Positions 44,519 to 53,591 of a DNA stretch of 64,000 bases are shown piece after piece. Within the stretch, counting starts at the first letter, position 1; every line of letters begins with the position of its first letter. The translations under genes and the position numbers were made by a program. Origin of the DNA: Paraburkholderia sacchari (GTDB taxonomy: Bacteria > Pseudomonadota > Gammaproteobacteria > Burkholderiales > Burkholderiaceae); assembly GCF_000785435.2 (NCBI RefSeq), contig NZ_JTDB02000014.1, forward strand, positions 62,001-126,000. The letters are read 5' to 3'. The notes under the pieces are model-generated. The model made no database searches. It saw only the letters and a program-made list of their open reading frames with translations, and was not told the origin of the DNA.

Positions 44519-45280
44519 CTAGTCAGCCATCAACACAGGCTTGCGATGTTCCTTCTCCAGTTTTCTTGGCAAACTGACCATCACAAGATAGATGCGAACG
44601 AGCAGGCCAGCAAGCCAGAGCGACACTGGCATGCCCAAGACCGCCAAAGCGAACAACACACCGTTCGCCCCGAAGTTTGACGACAGTAGCCGACCCAGTA
44701 TCAGACAGAACGGCGCGATACCGAACACGATACAGGAATAGATCTTCGGAAAGGGTGAGCGCTCTTTATTGAATCGATCGAACAGTGCCATTCCCGCTTG
44801 CGTTCGATAACGAAAATCTGATGCGCCTTCTTCGAAGGCCTGTTTGACAAAGGAGGTGCTGGTGATTGTATGCATCACCGCTCTCTTTGACATCCCTGCC
44901 CAATACAGCGTCAATGCAATCCCACCAAACAGCCCCGGCAAGCGCAAAAGGGGCGACATTGGCGCGAACACGAAATAGTAGAAATAGGCGAATATGCCAA
45001 AGAAGAAATACATGGCAAATGTCGCAATCGATAATATCAGCCCGCATACCCACAGCAGGTTCGAACGGCGGTACATCATCAAAGCAGCGAACGGCAGGAA
45101 GAGGCAAATCAGTGTAACCAATAGTCCGATTTTCCATGGCAATCCGGATACTGCAAGATCATCCGCATATGCGGCGTACGACACGCCAGTGCCCAATAAG
45201 GGAAATATGAAGTTCGCCGGCGTGGCTTTCTTCGTCATCTCCCAAACCGCGCCTTTCGGTTTGGCCTCGGGCTTCGTCAT
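44519..45280 (-). CDS. Uncharacterised multi-pass membrane protein upstream of PAAR
   Basis: About 253 residues, with six or so hydrophobic segments in two blocks (residues ~25-125 and ~190-240) separated by a polar region containing KQAFEEGASDFRYRTQAG. I do not recognise the family. It is 184 bases upstream of the PAAR gene on the same strand and shares its lower GC. A T6SS-linked effector, immunity or adaptor role is possible but unproven. The start is uncertain (45280 or 45298). Confidence 0.6.
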   Translation of the reverse strand: MTKPEAKPKGAVWEMTKKATPANFIFPLLGTGVSYAAYADDLAVSGLPWKIGLLVTLICLFLPFAALMMYRRSNLLWVCGLILSIATFAMYFFFGIFAYFYYFVFAPMSPLLRLPGLFGGIALTLYWAGMSKRAVMHTITSTSFVKQAFEEGASDFRYRTQAGMALFDRFNKERSPFPKIYSCIVFGIAPFCLILGRLLSSNFGANGVLFALAVLGMPVSLWLAGLLVRIYLVMVSLPRKLEKEHRKPVLMAD

Positions 45281-45562
45281 TGATTGCGATCGTAGCATCA
45301 GGGCTCGGTTTCCAGTGGACGCCGTCTCAGGGCACATGCATCGCGGGGTACTGATCATAGTCTTTGGGCATCGACTTTTCCAGATTCGCGATGACGAGAA
45401 TGCGTGATTCATATTGCATGAATCACAAAGGCATCGCCGCGCGGCATCGCACGATAACCCCCACGCCCCGCCGCCAATCGAGCCAATGAGCAAGCGCGGC
45501 TAGGCGCACCTGTGCGAACGTGCGCGATCATACGCACATCGCAGCTCTCATTGCTCCAGCCC

Positions 45563-46435
45563 ATGCAAGCTCACACCGATGCGGCACGCGCCTATACCAG
45601 GCGTTTCGACGCGGTCCTCGCCCACATCGACGCGAATCTCGACGGCGACCTCTCCGTCGACACGCTAAGCCGCGTCGCCAACTTTTCGCGGTTCCATTTC
45701 CACCGCCAGTTCGCGGCCTACGTGGGCGTGCCGGTCGCGCGCTATGTGCAGTTGATGCGCCTGCGCGGCGCGGCCCGCCGGCTTGCCGCGCACGACGCCT
45801 GCACGGTGCTCGAGGCCGCGCTCGATGCGGGCTTCGATAGTCCCGAAGCCTTCAGCCGCGCATTCAAGCGTGCGTTCGGCATGGCGCCGAGCGCGTTCCG
45901 GCGGCATCCGAGCTGGCAGATCTGGAGTGCGACCTTTGTCGTCCCCTACCTTTCGAGGAAACTCACTATGGAAGTTCGTATCGTCGATTTTTCTGAAACG
46001 CGGGTTGCCGCGCTCGAACACTGCGGGCCGATCGGGCTCGTGAACGAAAGCGTGCGCAAGTTCATCGACTGGCGCAAGCAAAGCGGGCAATCGCCGATCG
46101 AAACCAGCCGCACCTTCGGCATCCCGCGCAACAACCCGGACATCACGCCCGCCGACGATTTTCGCTTCGACATTTGCGGCGAAATTCACGAAGCCGTCGC
46201 GCCGAATGCCTTCGGCGTGCGCGAACTCGTGATTCCGCGCGGGCGGTGCGCGGTGGTTCGGCATGTCGGTTCGACCGACCATGTGGGCGAGTCCATCTAC
46301 CCGATCTATCGCGACTGGTTGCCCGCAAGCGGCAAGGAACTGCGCGACCACCCGCTGTTCTTCCACTATTTGAGCGCGTGGCCGGAAACCCCGCAGGATC
46401 AGTGGCAAACCGATATTTACGTGCCGCTCGCGTAA
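45563..46435 (+). CDS. AraC-family regulator with GyrI-like effector-binding domain
   Basis: A 290-residue protein. An N-terminal AraC double HTH spans about residues 8-110 (LSRVANFSRFHFHRQF, AGFDSPEAFSRAFKRAFG). A GyrI-like small-molecule domain spans about 135-290 (VRIVDFSETRVAALEHCGP). It belongs to the Rob/BmrR-like group that senses hydrophobic compounds. The next gene, a hydrolase, begins 30 bases downstream and is probably co-transcribed. Confidence 0.9.
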   Translation: MQAHTDAARAYTRRFDAVLAHIDANLDGDLSVDTLSRVANFSRFHFHRQFAAYVGVPVARYVQLMRLRGAARRLAAHDACTVLEAALDAGFDSPEAFSRAFKRAFGMAPSAFRRHPSWQIWSATFVVPYLSRKLTMEVRIVDFSETRVAALEHCGPIGLVNESVRKFIDWRKQSGQSPIETSRTFGIPRNNPDITPADDFRFDICGEIHEAVAPNAFGVRELVIPRGRCAVVRHVGSTDHVGESIYPIYRDWLPASGKELRDHPLFFHYLSAWPETPQDQWQTDIYVPLA

Positions 46436-46465
46436 CAGGCCATCCACCGGACACAGGGGACATCC

Positions 46466-47482
46466 GTGGTTATTCTGCTTGGGGTATTGCACGTTCTTGT
46501 GGCCGTGCTGGTGCTCGCCGCCGTTGCCATCGCGATGGCGGCGAGCGCCCCGCGCGCGCCGCGCAGCGAGGACACGGATGTGTTCGGCTTCGATGCCTTG
46601 CGCACGCCGGCAAACGCTGCTTCGGACGAGGATTTGCCGCTGCTGCGCCGCTATCCGGCCAGAGATGGCGAACAGCTCGCCTGGCGGCCTTATGATTCGA
46701 CCGCGAGCCAGATTCTCGTGTTCGTGCATGGATCATCGGCGCACGGGCGCTCTTACCACCATCTGGCCGCGGCGATTGCCGCTTCCGGCGCTGCCAAGGT
46801 CGCGGTGCCGAATCTTCGGGGTCACTATCTGTCCGGCCTCCGCCGGGGCGATATCGACTACGTCGGTCAACTCGAAGACGATATGGCCGACCTGATTGCC
46901 GAGTTGCGCAGGCAACATTTTGACGGGCCGATCGTGCTTGGCGGACATTCCAGCGGCGGCGGGTTGGTGATCCGCTTTGCCGGCGGCGCCTACGCGAGGC
47001 TGGCATCGCGCTTCCTGCTGTTGAGCCCCGTCATTCCAACATCTGCCACACTCAAGGGCAGGTCGGCGGGCGGCTGGGCGCAAGTCAACCTGCGGCGCAT
47101 CATTGGCCTGGTCATTTTGAATGCACTGGGGATACGCGGGTTCAACGCGCTACCGGTCATCGAGTTCAACAAGCCCGTGCAGTTCCGTGACGGCTCGGAA
47201 ACGCTCGCGTATTCCTGGCGCCTCTGCACCTCATACCAACCCCGCACGCGTTACGCCGCCGACGTTCAAAAGCTCGCGGCGCGGGCCGCGGTACTGATTG
47301 GCGAGCATGACGAGGCGGTAGACGCGCAGCGTCTGCGGGCGTTATTCGATCAGGCATCCCCGGCCAGCGCGTTCACGATCCTCCCCGACACGAACCACTT
47401 CGCGATCTTCACGAATCCCGCCGTACACGCGAAGCTCGCGCAGTGGCTCATGCTGCCGGACGATGCCCGCCCCACGCATTAG
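46466..47482 (+). CDS. Membrane-anchored alpha/beta hydrolase (lysophospholipase-like)
   Basis: A 338-residue protein with one N-terminal hydrophobic helix (residues ~2-27) anchoring it in the inner membrane, then an alpha/beta hydrolase domain. The oxyanion loop FVHGSSAHGRSY, nucleophile elbow GGHSSGGG, an acid in GEHDEAVD and histidine in DTNHFAIF are all present. The start is a GTG preceded by CAGGGGAC. A decayed fragment of a close relative lies at 49740-49842. Confidence 0.87.
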   Translation: MVILLGVLHVLVAVLVLAAVAIAMAASAPRAPRSEDTDVFGFDALRTPANAASDEDLPLLRRYPARDGEQLAWRPYDSTASQILVFVHGSSAHGRSYHHLAAAIAASGAAKVAVPNLRGHYLSGLRRGDIDYVGQLEDDMADLIAELRRQHFDGPIVLGGHSSGGGLVIRFAGGAYARLASRFLLLSPVIPTSATLKGRSAGGWAQVNLRRIIGLVILNALGIRGFNALPVIEFNKPVQFRDGSETLAYSWRLCTSYQPRTRYAADVQKLAARAAVLIGEHDEAVDAQRLRALFDQASPASAFTILPDTNHFAIFTNPAVHAKLAQWLMLPDDARPTH

Positions 47483-47498
47483 TCAACACTATGGACTT

Positions 47499-48059
47499 CT
47501 ACACAAGCGCATCAGCCAATGTGCCGTCGTGGAGCCATTTTGCATGCTCAGGCGCGCGCCGGGTCCGGTCCCAGTCTTCCAGCATGTCCCATTTCACGGC
47601 GTCCAGCATTGCGGACATCTTCGGCGTACCGGTGTTGGCAGCCAGTTCGAGGCGGTGTCCCGATGGGTCGAAGAAGTAAATGGACTTGAAGATGGTATGG
47701 TCGGTCGGGCCGACAACTTCAATGCCATCGGCTTCCAGCTTCGCCTTTGTGGCCATCAGGTCATCGATGCTTTCAACCTCCAGCGCCAGGTGCTGCGTCC
47801 AGACCGGTGTATTGGGATCCCGCGACATCGCCGGTTGGGTGGGAAGCTCGAAAAACGCCAGAATGTTGCCGCCTCCCGCATCCAGAAAGATATGCATGTA
47901 CGGGTCTTTCTCCCGCGTGGACGGCACTTCGTTTTCTGCGATGGCCAGCACGAAACGCATGTTGAGATACTTGCCGTACCAGGCAACGGTTTCCTTCGCA
48001 TCCTTGCAACGGTACGCTACATGATGGATTTTCTTGATCTGCACGGGTTCCTCCCTCAT
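47499..48059 (-). CDS. VOC-superfamily (glyoxalase/extradiol-type) metalloprotein
   Basis: A 186-residue protein with one vicinal-oxygen-chelate domain. Candidate metal ligands are the histidine in KKIHHVAYR, the histidine in TQHLALEV and the glutamate in HRLELAA. It could be a small lyase, isomerase or type I extradiol dioxygenase. It follows an aromatic-acid transporter gene by 23 bases on the same strand, which favours a role in aromatic acid catabolism. Confidence 0.85.
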   Translation of the reverse strand: MREEPVQIKKIHHVAYRCKDAKETVAWYGKYLNMRFVLAIAENEVPSTREKDPYMHIFLDAGGGNILAFFELPTQPAMSRDPNTPVWTQHLALEVESIDDLMATKAKLEADGIEVVGPTDHTIFKSIYFFDPSGHRLELAANTGTPKMSAMLDAVKWDMLEDWDRTRRAPEHAKWLHDGTLADALV

Positions 48060-48082
48060 TCAGTTAAATCAGGTCTACTGAC

Positions 48083-49441
48083 CTATGCGTTCACTCGACG
48101 CGAGCCAGCCCCACGTGATCGCCGTGTGGCATTGGCCAGCAGCAGCACGAATAGCGCCGAGCACAACACCGGTACCGATGCCGCCTGAAACAGCGATACA
48201 TTCGACCAGTTCAGCGCAATCAATTGTCCGCCGACGAGCGGGCCGATTACCGACCCGACGCGGCCGATGCCGAGGCTCCACCCGATACCGGTCGAGCGCA
48301 GCGTGGTCGGATAGAAGTGACCCGCGAGCGCGTTGACGGCCGGCTGTCCGCCAACCACACAAAAACCAGCGGCGAACACGACGAGCAGCAGCCACGGCAA
48401 CGCATGCACGACCGCGCCAATCACGCCAACGAACACGGCAGCCAGGATGAAGCACGCAAACAGCACCCGAACGAAGCCAAAGCGCTCGATGACCCAGCCG
48501 AGCAGCAGCGTCCCGATTACGCCACCGGTTTGCAACGCAGTCCCTACGATCACTGCCGTCGACTGGGCATAGCCCGCGTCGCGCATCACGGTCGGCAGCC
48601 AGTTCGACAGGAAGTACAAATCGATCAGGTTCATGAAGCTGATCGCCCACAGCAGCAACGTGACCGGCGTGCGGCCCGCGCGGAACAGCTCGGCCACCGG
48701 GGCACCGCCGCGGGCTTCGCGCACGGCGAGGCGCGTGCCGCCATCCATCTTCAGTGCCGGATTGAACTTCGCGAGCCACGCGCGCGCGTCGCGATCCCGT
48801 CCGTTCAGGACGAGGAACTGTAGCGACTCCGGCAGCGCAATCCACATTACGACGGCGAGCAGGAGCGGCACCACGCCACCAACCCAGAACACGGCGTGCC
48901 AGCCGTACGCGGGAATCAGCGCGGCGCTGACGAAACCACCGAGCGCCGCGCCCAGCGTAAAGCCGCACGAGACCAGCATCATTCGCTTGACGCGATGGGC
49001 TGCCGTCGCGAACTCGCCGACGAGCGCCATCGCATTCGGCATGATGCAGCCAAGCCCCAGGCCGGTGACGAATCGCAGCACCAGCAATTGGGGGATGGTG
49101 GTGGCCAATGGCGTCGCAAGCATCGAGAGCGCGAAGAACAGCGTCGCGCCGACCAGCACCGGGCGACGCCCAACGCGGTCCGCGAGCACCGAGAGACCCA
49201 ACGCGCCCAGCAGCATGCCAAACAGACTCGCGCTGAAGACCGGCCCGAGTTCTGCCTTCGACACGTGCCAGTCGGCAATCACGCTCGGCGCGACATAGCC
49301 CATGGCCTGCGCATCGAACCCGTCGATGACAAGGCACAGACCGCATAACGCGACAAGCAGGAGCTGGAATAACGGGCGGTGCGTTTCGCCAAGTGCGCGC
49401 TCGACGTCGATAACGTTTTCAGAAGCCGTCTGGTCAGACAT
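48083..49441 (-). CDS. Aromatic acid:H+ symporter, AAHS-family MFS (PcaK-like)
   Basis: A 452-residue transporter with 12 membrane segments and the AAHS hallmark acidic motif in helix 1 (CLVIDGFDAQAMGY), together with LADRVGRRPVL in the 2-3 loop. The family imports 4-hydroxybenzoate, protocatechuate, vanillate and similar acids. ATG 49441 follows GAGGAG, so the longer frame from 49498 is rejected. It is the first gene of a two-gene operon with the VOC protein. Confidence 0.92.
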   Translation of the reverse strand: MSDQTASENVIDVERALGETHRPLFQLLLVALCGLCLVIDGFDAQAMGYVAPSVIADWHVSKAELGPVFSASLFGMLLGALGLSVLADRVGRRPVLVGATLFFALSMLATPLATTIPQLLVLRFVTGLGLGCIMPNAMALVGEFATAAHRVKRMMLVSCGFTLGAALGGFVSAALIPAYGWHAVFWVGGVVPLLLAVVMWIALPESLQFLVLNGRDRDARAWLAKFNPALKMDGGTRLAVREARGGAPVAELFRAGRTPVTLLLWAISFMNLIDLYFLSNWLPTVMRDAGYAQSTAVIVGTALQTGGVIGTLLLGWVIERFGFVRVLFACFILAAVFVGVIGAVVHALPWLLLVVFAAGFCVVGGQPAVNALAGHFYPTTLRSTGIGWSLGIGRVGSVIGPLVGGQLIALNWSNVSLFQAASVPVLCSALFVLLLANATRRSRGAGSRRVNA

Positions 49442-49739
49442 CGGTGTTTCTCCTCGTGAATCGCCAGGACCCGGGGCCTGCGCAGTGCGCCGCGCCATGG
49501 GATCGCTTCGGGGTGGATGAAGTTACGAATTATAAAAACGATTACGATTAGAGAAATAAACGTATACCCTGCGGCATCTCCATATTGACTCCGCATCCGG
49601 CTGGCGCCTCGGTCAACGCGGAATTCGACCGTGGTTCCGGAGGCCAGATGAGTCAGGAAGTGAGAATGGAAAGGGGGACACAGTGCGAGAGGGAAAGGAC
49701 GTCAGTCAAAAATTTCACTGTGGGACTGAGCACCGTGCT

Positions 49740-49842
49740 CAAGGGCAGGTCGGCGGGCAGCGGGCGCACGTTAACCCGCGCGCATGATTGGATTGATCAT
49801 TCTGAATGCGCTGGGGATTCGCGGGTTCAACGTGCTGCCGGC
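49740..49842 (+). pseudogene. Decayed fragment of an alpha/beta hydrolase like the one at 46466
   Basis: About 100 bases align with 47057-47158 of the intact hydrolase gene, sharing AGGGCAGGTCGGCGGGC and GGGTTCAACG with scattered substitutions and at least one single-base deletion that breaks the frame. No other part of the gene is present. The fragment points to an older duplication or a replaced segment next to the island. Confidence 0.7.
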
Positions 49843-49854
49843 CAGGCAATCGTG

Positions 49855-50219
49855 CTAGCGAACGCGCGCGGCCCCGCGCACGCGAACCATCGCATCAACC
49901 GCGGCGGCCAACTCCGAGTCGAGCTGGGGCCAGCGGTCCACAGGAATCGCAGCCCCCCCCCCCGGCGCGACCGGTCGCGCAGCGCGCCGGGCAGGCAACC
50001 GGCCGGTTGCTCGTTCCCGCCGTAGCGAAACACGCGCGCACGGCCCGGCACGACCTCCTCGACCACATGCACGATTCCCGCATCAAGCCACATGCGCAGG
50101 ACGGCCCGCACGCTGCGCGCGTCGACCCGCACGCGCGCCGCCAGTTCCGTTGCCGTGCCGCAGATTCCGTCTTGCATCACATCGATTAGCCGTGCTGCTA
50201 CCTCCCCCCTTTCCCGCAT
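49855..50219 (-). pseudogene. Small winged-helix DNA-binding protein interrupted at an 11-C run
   Basis: The first ~88 residues (MRERGEVAARLIDVM, then a helix-turn-helix with LAARVRVDARSVRAVLRMW) form a plausible small winged helix. At positions 49953-49963 a run of eleven C bases shifts the frame. In the other frame the protein resumes as VDRWPQLDSELAAAVDAM and stops at 49855. The gene is either phase-variable, a pseudogene, or a sequencing artefact. No family could be named. Confidence 0.6.
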
Positions 50220-50486
50220 GCTGGTCTCCTTTCAGGAAAGCCTGCCTTGTAGCCGGGATGCAGGCATTGTCGACAAGGTCCCCGGCCAGCGCCCCTCCGT
50301 GATCGTATTTTCAATCGGGCGCTCGTGGGACAACGCTAACCCGATTGGCCGCACATTCGTCTCAAAATGGGATGTGTGCCGCGCGCCAACATCGCGAGCA
50401 AGCGTTCGAGCATGCAAATGATTTGGAATCCTTTATTTTTTCACGACGACCTCGCCACCGCATGACTTGCGAAGTTCTTGTCCGCT

Positions 50487-50556
50487 TTATCGGTAGATCG
50501 CCACGACAGGGGCATCCCCAACGTGGGCATAACCGCGATACATGCCCTCGGTATTA
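50487..50556 (-). pseudogene. C-terminal 23 codons of an isoaspartyl peptidase/asparaginase gene (left half)
   Basis: Reading leftward from the IS edge, the minus strand encodes NTEGMYRGYAHVGDAPVVA and a few more residues, then a TAA. This is the conserved C-terminal end of IaaA-type Ntn hydrolases. The piece that should precede it lies at the far edge of the right IS copy (62283-62375), about 11.7 kb away. The gene tail was therefore split by the island. Confidence 0.8.
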
Positions 50557-50884
50557 AGAGTGGCTAACACAACCTGGACATGAAGCCATAGGCCCCGTAT
50601 CCTAGGGGCATGACAAGACGCAAAATCAGCAACGAAGTGTGGACGACGCTGGAACCATTGATTCCCGTATTCGAACCGTCGCCCAAAGGTGGTCGTCGAC
50701 GTACGGTCGACGACCGCGCGCCATTGAGCGGCATTCCGTATGTACTGCAAACGGGCATTGCATGGGAGGACCCGCCCCAGGGGCTTGGTTTCGGCAGCGG
50801 CATGACATGCTGGCGACGACTGCGGGATTGGCAGAGCGCAGGTGTGTGGGAACGACTGCATCTGGCGATGCTTCGCCGATTGCC
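50557..50884 (+). mobile_element. Left IS5-family (IS427-type) element, truncated
   Basis: The terminal repeat AGAGTGGCTAACACA is at 50557-50571, identical to the left end of the copy at 61417. The transposase frame begins at 50610 (MTRRKISNEVWTTLEPLIPV) and runs through the insertion-domain part to MLRRL. It then diverges abruptly near 50884 into an IS3-type sequence on the other strand. The catalytic half and the right end are missing. Confidence 0.85.
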
Positions 50885-51098
50885 AGATACGTTCCCTCGG
50901 CAAATCCAGGCATCGTTCGTACGCGTGATACCAACGTTCGAGCCATTTCGTTGTGGGATAGCCCAATTGCCGAACCGTCGCGGCAAGGCGTTTTCTAAGC
51001 TTCAAGTAGAGTTTGACTGCCCGGATGCGGTCTTCGTACGAATACATGGACTAGCTCCCAAATAGTCCAAGAATTCCGCCGCACCCCCAAAGCGGACA
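50885..51098 (-). mobile_element. IS3-family remnant (OrfA start and left end)
   Basis: On the minus strand from ATG 51047 the protein MYSYEDRIRAVKLYLKL continues with a helix-turn-helix (VRQLGYPTTKWLERWYHAYE), the start of an IS3-family OrfA. It ends at the junction with the left IS5 copy. The segment to about 51098 looks like the IS3 5' end with TGTCCGCTTTGGGGG near the tip. It is a dead fragment nested against IS5. Confidence 0.75.
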
Positions 51099-51781
51099 TC
51101 TGAAAATGGCTTTGACAGAAATGTCCCCTTTTTATTTCGGCTACTTCCCGTGATCAGATCACGGGAGCGCCGTATCGCCTGCTCGGAGCGTACTAAATAT
51201 ATCGTCAACGCCCTGGCGCTGTCGTAGTCAAACCTTGTAGTCAGACCATCTCGCTGGAAAGGCCGAATGCTTGCATGGTACTCGACCCGACCATTCGTAA
51301 AAGCCGCCATGCGAGACCCTGAGCAACCGACACATTGCGCGAGTCGGCCGGACTCCGCGTTGCTCCGCCATCCAGGCATATCTGTGCCCTCTTGTGCTGC
51401 TCATTCCATCCTCTCCGGATTTCGTCAGCTTAGCTGATGTGTCCTGGATAACGGTGGAAGGCCAATGTATCGCAGCTCAATGTCTGACCTACACGGTCCC
51501 CTGCCGACACTGCGCATGTCAGTCTTCCGTCGCCATCAGAAGCCCACCACATCAGCTTCCATTCCATCTGACATCTCACGCGCGTCTCCTCCAGAACAGC
51601 GTCATTAAGAATTCTCCCATCACATCTCGCTATCTTTCACAACCTATCTGTTTGAATGTTTTTTGATATACGAGGCGTGTTGAAATCACTTCAAATAAAT
51701 AAAGGCCAACTGTCAGCGATGACAGCAACGTGGGAAAGCGCATGTTTTCTAACGAAATTGACAAGAAGACAGTGAGCCCTT
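51099..51781. other. AT-richer stretch at the left of the biosynthetic island, no supported gene
   Basis: About 683 bases. It contains a small palindrome CCCGTGAT-CAG-ATCACGGG at 51147-51165. Toward 51660-51780 there is an AT-rich segment that should hold the promoter of the cluster beginning at 51782. The short open frames do not look like proteins. Confidence 0.5.
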
Positions 51782-52846
51782 ATGAAATCAGCGAGGTTAC
51801 CGATACCCGGCGCGGCCTACCATAGTAGAGAAACCTTTTCTCGTGAGACGGAGAAAATATTTGGTCAAGCGTGGTCGTTTCTTTGCCATAAAAATGAAAT
51901 CAAAGAGGACAACGCATACGTTGTAAGACAGATCGGCACAGAAGACGTTATCGTCGTGCATCTAGGCAATGAAGAATACGCGGCGTATATCAATATTTGC
52001 CCCCATCGCTGCGCGAAGCTTGTAACTGCAGTTGAAGGGAATTGCAAGGGGAGATTCGTTTGTCCATATCACGCTTGGACGTTTAACGTACAGGGGGAAT
52101 TGATTGTCGTCCCTGCACAAGAGCACTATCTGAAAGACCTGTCGCTGGACGATCACAGACTCGTTGCCGTGAAGTGCGAGTTATGGAATGGGCTGCTTTT
52201 TGCAAATCTCGACCGGAACGACTCAAGTTTAGTGGCCGCGCTCGGGAATTTTCCAGAATATTTACGTGACTATAGCCACTCCATTGAAGAAATGGAACTG
52301 GTTACCACAGTGATAATGGACGTCGCGGTAAACTGGAAAATCATAGTAGAAAATTACGTCGAAGATTATCATTTTTCATTTGTCCATCCCCAGACACTGA
52401 AAGTGTTTGATCACAAGGCGACGCAAACTACGCCGACTGGTGACAATATACTGGTTTACATGCCCTACCGACAGACCAGACCTGCAGGTCCGTGTAAATA
52501 CCCCTGGGCAACAGATGGTGGATCCCCGCAGGGATTTATCTGGCCGTCGATGACAATCCAGCCAGCGGTGAATCATCTGTCAATTTTTCAGATTGTCCCG
52601 CTTGAGCCGGAAAGAACCGTGGTACGCATTCCCGTCTATCAAACGCCAGAGCAAAAACGAAACTGGCCAATGGATATCGACGAATTGACTGTGAATATCC
52701 ATACGGACATGGAAGAAGATTTCGTTATATGTCGTGAGATGCAGCGAAATACCCACTCCAGTCACTATCGCATCGGGGTGCTTTCACGGCCCCACGAGCT
52801 GGGAATCGAACTCTTCGCAAATGTCTGGTGGAAATACATGGGCTAA
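51782..52846 (+). CDS. Rieske non-haem iron oxygenase, alpha-subunit type
   Basis: A 354-residue oxygenase. The Rieske ligands are C73-P-H75 and C94-x2-H97. The mononuclear iron site is NYVEDYHFSFVHP, with H197 and H202, and probably D313 (MEEDFVI) as the carboxylate. It resembles the choline-monooxygenase/CntA/GbcA branch more than the aromatic dioxygenases. Likely reactions are hydroxylation or N-demethylation of an amine or amino acid. No reductase gene is in the island, so electrons come from elsewhere. It is the first gene of a co-directional AT-rich cluster; base composition differs sharply from the flanks. Confidence 0.88.
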   Translation: MKSARLPIPGAAYHSRETFSRETEKIFGQAWSFLCHKNEIKEDNAYVVRQIGTEDVIVVHLGNEEYAAYINICPHRCAKLVTAVEGNCKGRFVCPYHAWTFNVQGELIVVPAQEHYLKDLSLDDHRLVAVKCELWNGLLFANLDRNDSSLVAALGNFPEYLRDYSHSIEEMELVTTVIMDVAVNWKIIVENYVEDYHFSFVHPQTLKVFDHKATQTTPTGDNILVYMPYRQTRPAGPCKYPWATDGGSPQGFIWPSMTIQPAVNHLSIFQIVPLEPERTVVRIPVYQTPEQKRNWPMDIDELTVNIHTDMEEDFVICREMQRNTHSSHYRIGVLSRPHELGIELFANVWWKYMG

Positions 52847-52850
52847 CCAC

Positions 52851-53588
52851 ATGACACACAACAAACTGCAGAAAGTGGTGGTACTCACAGGGGGCTCGAG
52901 AGGCATTGGCCGGTCAATCGCGCAAGCGTTGTGGAGAGATTTCACAATAGTCAACCTGGACAAGGATGATGCGTCATTTGAATTGGACGGTGTCCAAAGC
53001 ATGCGCCTCGATGTCTCAGACGAAAACCTCCTCAAGCAGGCGTTCGAAACGATTCGCGCTGAACACGGCATACCCTACGCGCTCGTGAACAATGCCGGCA
53101 TCAGTGAGCCGGTCAACTTCCGGGATCTATCGCTTGAGTCATGGGAAAGGCAGATAAAAGTGAATCTCACCGCACCGTTCCTGACTTCCCGGGAGTTCTC
53201 GAGACTAGAAAGCACCAACGCTTCCGAAACACGAAAGATAATCAATATTGCGTCCGTCAGTGGCATGGTAGGTATGCCACGATATGCGGCGTACAACTGC
53301 GCAAAATCGGGGTTAATCGAATTGACCAAGACGCTTGCAGTAGAGCTGGCGCCTGTCATTCATACGTGTGCGATTTGCCCGGGCTATATTCTGACGCCCA
53401 TGCAGCGAGCAGAATATTCCGAGGATGAACTGATGGCGTGCGCACAGGAGAACCCATCCCGGCGGCTTGGGAGTCCGGATGAAGTAGCAGAACTGGTGAG
53501 CTTCATATTGTCAGGGAAAAATAACTATCTTAATGGATCCATTATGGTTATGGATGGTGGTGAAATCGCAGGCGGAATGGCGAGCTGA
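52851..53588 (+). CDS. Short-chain dehydrogenase/reductase (SDR)
   Basis: A 245-residue classical SDR. The cofactor loop is TGGSRGIG (residues 13-20), with NNAG at 80-83 and the catalytic S135, Y148 and K152 (YAAYNCAKSG). An acidic residue after the second strand (NLDKDD) favours NAD over NADP. It would oxidise an alcohol made by the Rieske enzyme or reduce a ketone. ATG 52851 lies 4 bases after the previous stop, so the two are tightly coupled; the longer frame from 52734 overlaps the Rieske gene and is rejected. Confidence 0.9.
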   Translation: MTHNKLQKVVVLTGGSRGIGRSIAQALWRDFTIVNLDKDDASFELDGVQSMRLDVSDENLLKQAFETIRAEHGIPYALVNNAGISEPVNFRDLSLESWERQIKVNLTAPFLTSREFSRLESTNASETRKIINIASVSGMVGMPRYAAYNCAKSGLIELTKTLAVELAPVIHTCAICPGYILTPMQRAEYSEDELMACAQENPSRRLGSPDEVAELVSFILSGKNNYLNGSIMVMDGGEIAGGMAS

Positions 53589-53591
53589 GTG

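Noticed and set aside
50487..51047. 186-codon minus-strand frame spanning the left IS
   Set aside because: It is a chance fusion of an IS3 OrfA start, antisense IS5 sequence and the isoaspartyl-peptidase tail, not one gene.
51147..51165. Small palindrome CCCGTGAT-CAG-ATCACGGG as an attachment site or operator
   Set aside because: It is too short and isolated, with no second copy seen, to support a specific function.
51394..51666. 90-codon open frame left of the biosynthetic cluster
   Set aside because: Composition and lack of ribosome site argue against a gene; no family resemblance.
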